From Synechococcales cyanobacterium PMM_0085 (GTDB lineage: Bacteria; Cyanobacteriota; Cyanobacteriia; Elainellales; Elainellaceae): 24,041 nt of DNA. The notes below the pieces were generated by a model. The model ran no database searches. It worked only from the letters and a program-made list of their open reading frames with translations, and had not been told where the DNA came from. Made by a program: the position numbers and the translations under genes. The stretch lies in contig CASBQJ010000607.1 of the NCBI GenBank assembly GCA_949127705.1, positions 1 to 24,041 on the forward strand, given 5' to 3'. Shown piece by piece: positions 22,719 through 24,041 of the stretch; positions within the stretch are counted from its first letter, which is position 1, and each line of letters starts with the position of its first letter.

Positions 22719-23132
22719 TCACTGAACTTGAATCACATCAAAAATCCCTTGATTGCCAATCCGATAGAACAGAAAGTCCGAATCGAGAGTGAGGATTTGT
22801 CGAGAACCCGTCCTCTCAGCCACCAGAACGAGCGTCGCATCCGCTAAATCCATCGGTCGATCGCGGTACTGCTCCATCAACTCCAACAAACGGCCGTACT
22901 CCTCCTCCTGAATTTCATACACCATCAGCAGTTTATCCAAAAGCAGTTGCCCTAACTGTTTTTGCATTGTCCATCCACCCCGATGAAGAGCCAAATACAT
23001 GGCTTCTGTTAGGCAAGACCAGGTTGTGAGCAGAGGAGAGGCCAGTCGCATCACCGCACTTCGGTATGCTTTGTGTTGAGGTTGGGTGCGATCGACCAGA
23101 CAGAGCAAGACCCCTGCATCGCAAAGAATCAT
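22719..23132 (-). CDS. vapC: PIN-domain toxin (VapC-type)
   Basis: A 137-residue PIN-domain ribonuclease, the toxin half of a VapBC-type toxin-antitoxin module. Metal-binding acidic residues are present at the expected places: Asp5 (ILCDAGVLL), Glu43 (LTEAMYLAL), Asp95/Asp98 (MDLADATLV) and Asp117 (LTLDSDF). The length is the usual 130-140. The start overlaps the stop of the upstream antitoxin by four bases (ATGA), as is typical for coupled toxin-antitoxin pairs. In these systems the complex normally represses its own promoter, which would be upstream of 23389. RNA target unknown. Confidence 0.9.
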   Translation of the reverse strand: MILCDAGVLLCLVDRTQPQHKAYRSAVMRLASPLLTTWSCLTEAMYLALHRGGWTMQKQLGQLLLDKLLMVYEIQEEEYGRLLELMEQYRDRPMDLADATLVLVAERTGSRQILTLDSDFLFYRIGNQGIFDVIQVQ

Positions 23133-23389
23133 AGCTCTAGACCCTGTTGCCGATATTTGGCTAACAGAAGTTGCTGATAGTCGCTGGCTGACTCGCTTGG
23201 AATAACTTCCAACTGATCAACCGACTCAAACCATCGCTCCCATGCTTCAGAAAGTTCACCTTTGGGATTATCGATGGCTAGACTATGCTGCTGCCTATCA
23301 GTCAAAAGGTCAATAAAATCGCTGACCTTTTGCAAGAGCAATTCAGGTAATTGTTGCAATTTGGCAATAGCAGTTTCGCGAATCGTCAT
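23129..23389 (-). CDS. Antitoxin of the PIN toxin
   Basis: An 86-residue small protein beginning MTIRETAIAKLQQLPELLLQ and followed by VSDFIDLLTDRQQ, resembling the DUF2281-type antitoxins found next to PIN toxins in cyanobacteria. The C-terminal half (SEAWERWFESVDQLEVIP, YQQLLLAKYRQQGLEL) is likely the unfolded, toxin-binding part. The ATG at 23389 is preceded by GGGAGAGG at about eight bases, one of the better ribosome sites in the window, and is preferred to an in-frame TTG six codons earlier. It overlaps the toxin gene by four bases. Confidence 0.82.
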   Translation of the reverse strand: MTIRETAIAKLQQLPELLLQKVSDFIDLLTDRQQHSLAIDNPKGELSEAWERWFESVDQLEVIPSESASDYQQLLLAKYRQQGLEL

Positions 23390-23426
23390 GAGAATAACCT
23401 CTCCCAAAATCCTTTACTCTCTTTTT

Positions 23427-23880
23427 CTAGGCTTTCAATTTGTTTAGAAGCTTTATCATACTCTTCCATATCTTTTTTTGTTTACAAAGCTTCATGACTT
23501 CTCGATAGTCCCGGATTGCGCCCTGTTTATCCCCTAAATTAGCTTTCACTCTCCCACGACCACTATAGGCAATGGCGTAATCTGGCTGGTGGCTTCATTG
23601 AAATCTGCGATCGCGCTTTTCCCAATTCACGCTTTGCTGTTCCACGTCCTATGTAAGTATTGACATTATCTGGCTGAAGGCGAATAGCTTCACTATAATC
23701 TGCGATCGAACTTTGACTATCTTTTAACCCGTGCTTTGCCCATCTACGCCCCCTGTAGGCATCAGCAGTATCTGGTTGAAGGCAAACGGCTTCGCTGAAG
23801 TCCGTGATCGCATCCCGATAATCTCCCAACCTATATGCCTCTGTCTCCAGCTTCAAGAATTCTTCAGCAGCCTTTACCAC
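23427..23880 (-). pseudogene. Frameshifted TPR-repeat protein
   Basis: The minus strand encodes TPR repeats (for example ITDFSEAVCLQPDTADAYRG, IADYSEAIRLQPDNVNTYIG). After GRGTAKRELGK the frame is lost: the next repeat AIADFNEAT continues in another frame, and after it PDYAIAYSGRGRVKANLG continues in yet another frame to a TAG at 23427. At both breaks the surrounding repeat pattern would be restored by adding one base. Upstream, the frame is open past the GTG at 23880 (SFEQAVEVKFSQSIEPTV) up to a TGA, and a coding-like hydrophobic stretch (YQRLLRIAGVAGGVALT) appears in another frame beyond it, so a third break may lie near 23940. Either a decayed gene or sequence errors at a contig edge. The original protein is likely a TPR-containing cyanobacterial protein running past the window end. 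Confidence 0.7.
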
Positions 23881-24024
23881 AGTCGGCTCAATGCTTTGGG
23901 AAAACTTTACCTCAACCGCTTGCTCAAAGGATGCAAGAGCGGGTCAAAGCAACACCCCCAGCTACCCCCGCAATGCGTAGCAACCTCTGATACTCACCGA
24001 TACGGCCTTGCAGAGGGGGTGTGG

Positions 24025-24041
24025 GGGACGGGCTTCGTCCC
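24025..24041. repeat. Short inverted repeat at the window edge
   Basis: GGGACGGGCTTCGTCCC can form a six-base-pair hairpin (GGGACG/CGTCCC). It lies in the possible extension of the frameshifted TPR gene. No function is clear. Confidence 0.4.

Overview
The window reads as chromosomal DNA of a filamentous cyanobacterium. The octamer GCGATCGC (HIP1) and its core GATCGC recur throughout genes and spacers. Several genes are cyanobacterial hallmarks: hetR, a patX-like peptide gene, nblA, a cyAbrB regulator and a phycobilisome-era set of conserved unknowns. The presence of hetR plus an RGSGR peptide gene points to a multicellular (filamentous) lineage, but it does not show whether the organism makes heterocysts. 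I see no rRNA, tRNA, CRISPR array, transposase or phage gene.

Left region (1-4415): a cyAbrB2-type regulator with a good intrinsic terminator faces a minus-strand unit that reads patX-like peptide -> structured spacer -> hetR -> DUF1574-like protein. The patX-like ORF has a hydrophobic leader and ends in HRGSGR plus seven residues. RGSGR is the pentapeptide known to bind and inhibit HetR, and every HetR residue I could check is conserved. The 250-base spacer between them can fold into a three-branched structure in the transcribed (minus) sense. This peptide/receptor pair is the most interesting system in the window.

Middle region (4416-16780): a two-component pair (membrane histidine kinase and OmpR-type regulator) divergent from patX; cysE; a DUF58 protein; a small conserved cyanobacterial protein; an AarF/UbiB-type ABC1 kinase; a PP2C phosphatase; nblA with a candidate promoter and leader hairpin; a tandem universal stress protein; a Ser/Thr kinase; and a 2TM-domain protein. 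Signalling proteins (two-component, Ser/Thr kinase, PP2C) are over-represented here.

Right region (16930-24041): a DUF3445 (heme-dependent N-demethylase-like) protein, an orphan MalF-type sugar permease, a GT39-type glycosyltransferase, an array of perfect palindromes between convergent genes, a DUF2079 membrane protein, a PIN-type toxin-antitoxin pair, and a frameshifted TPR gene at the window edge.

A genome-scale habit is also visible. Almost every intergenic spacer carries a short perfect or near-perfect tandem duplication of 11-18 bp, two or three copies long, always different in sequence, and one has extended a coding sequence.
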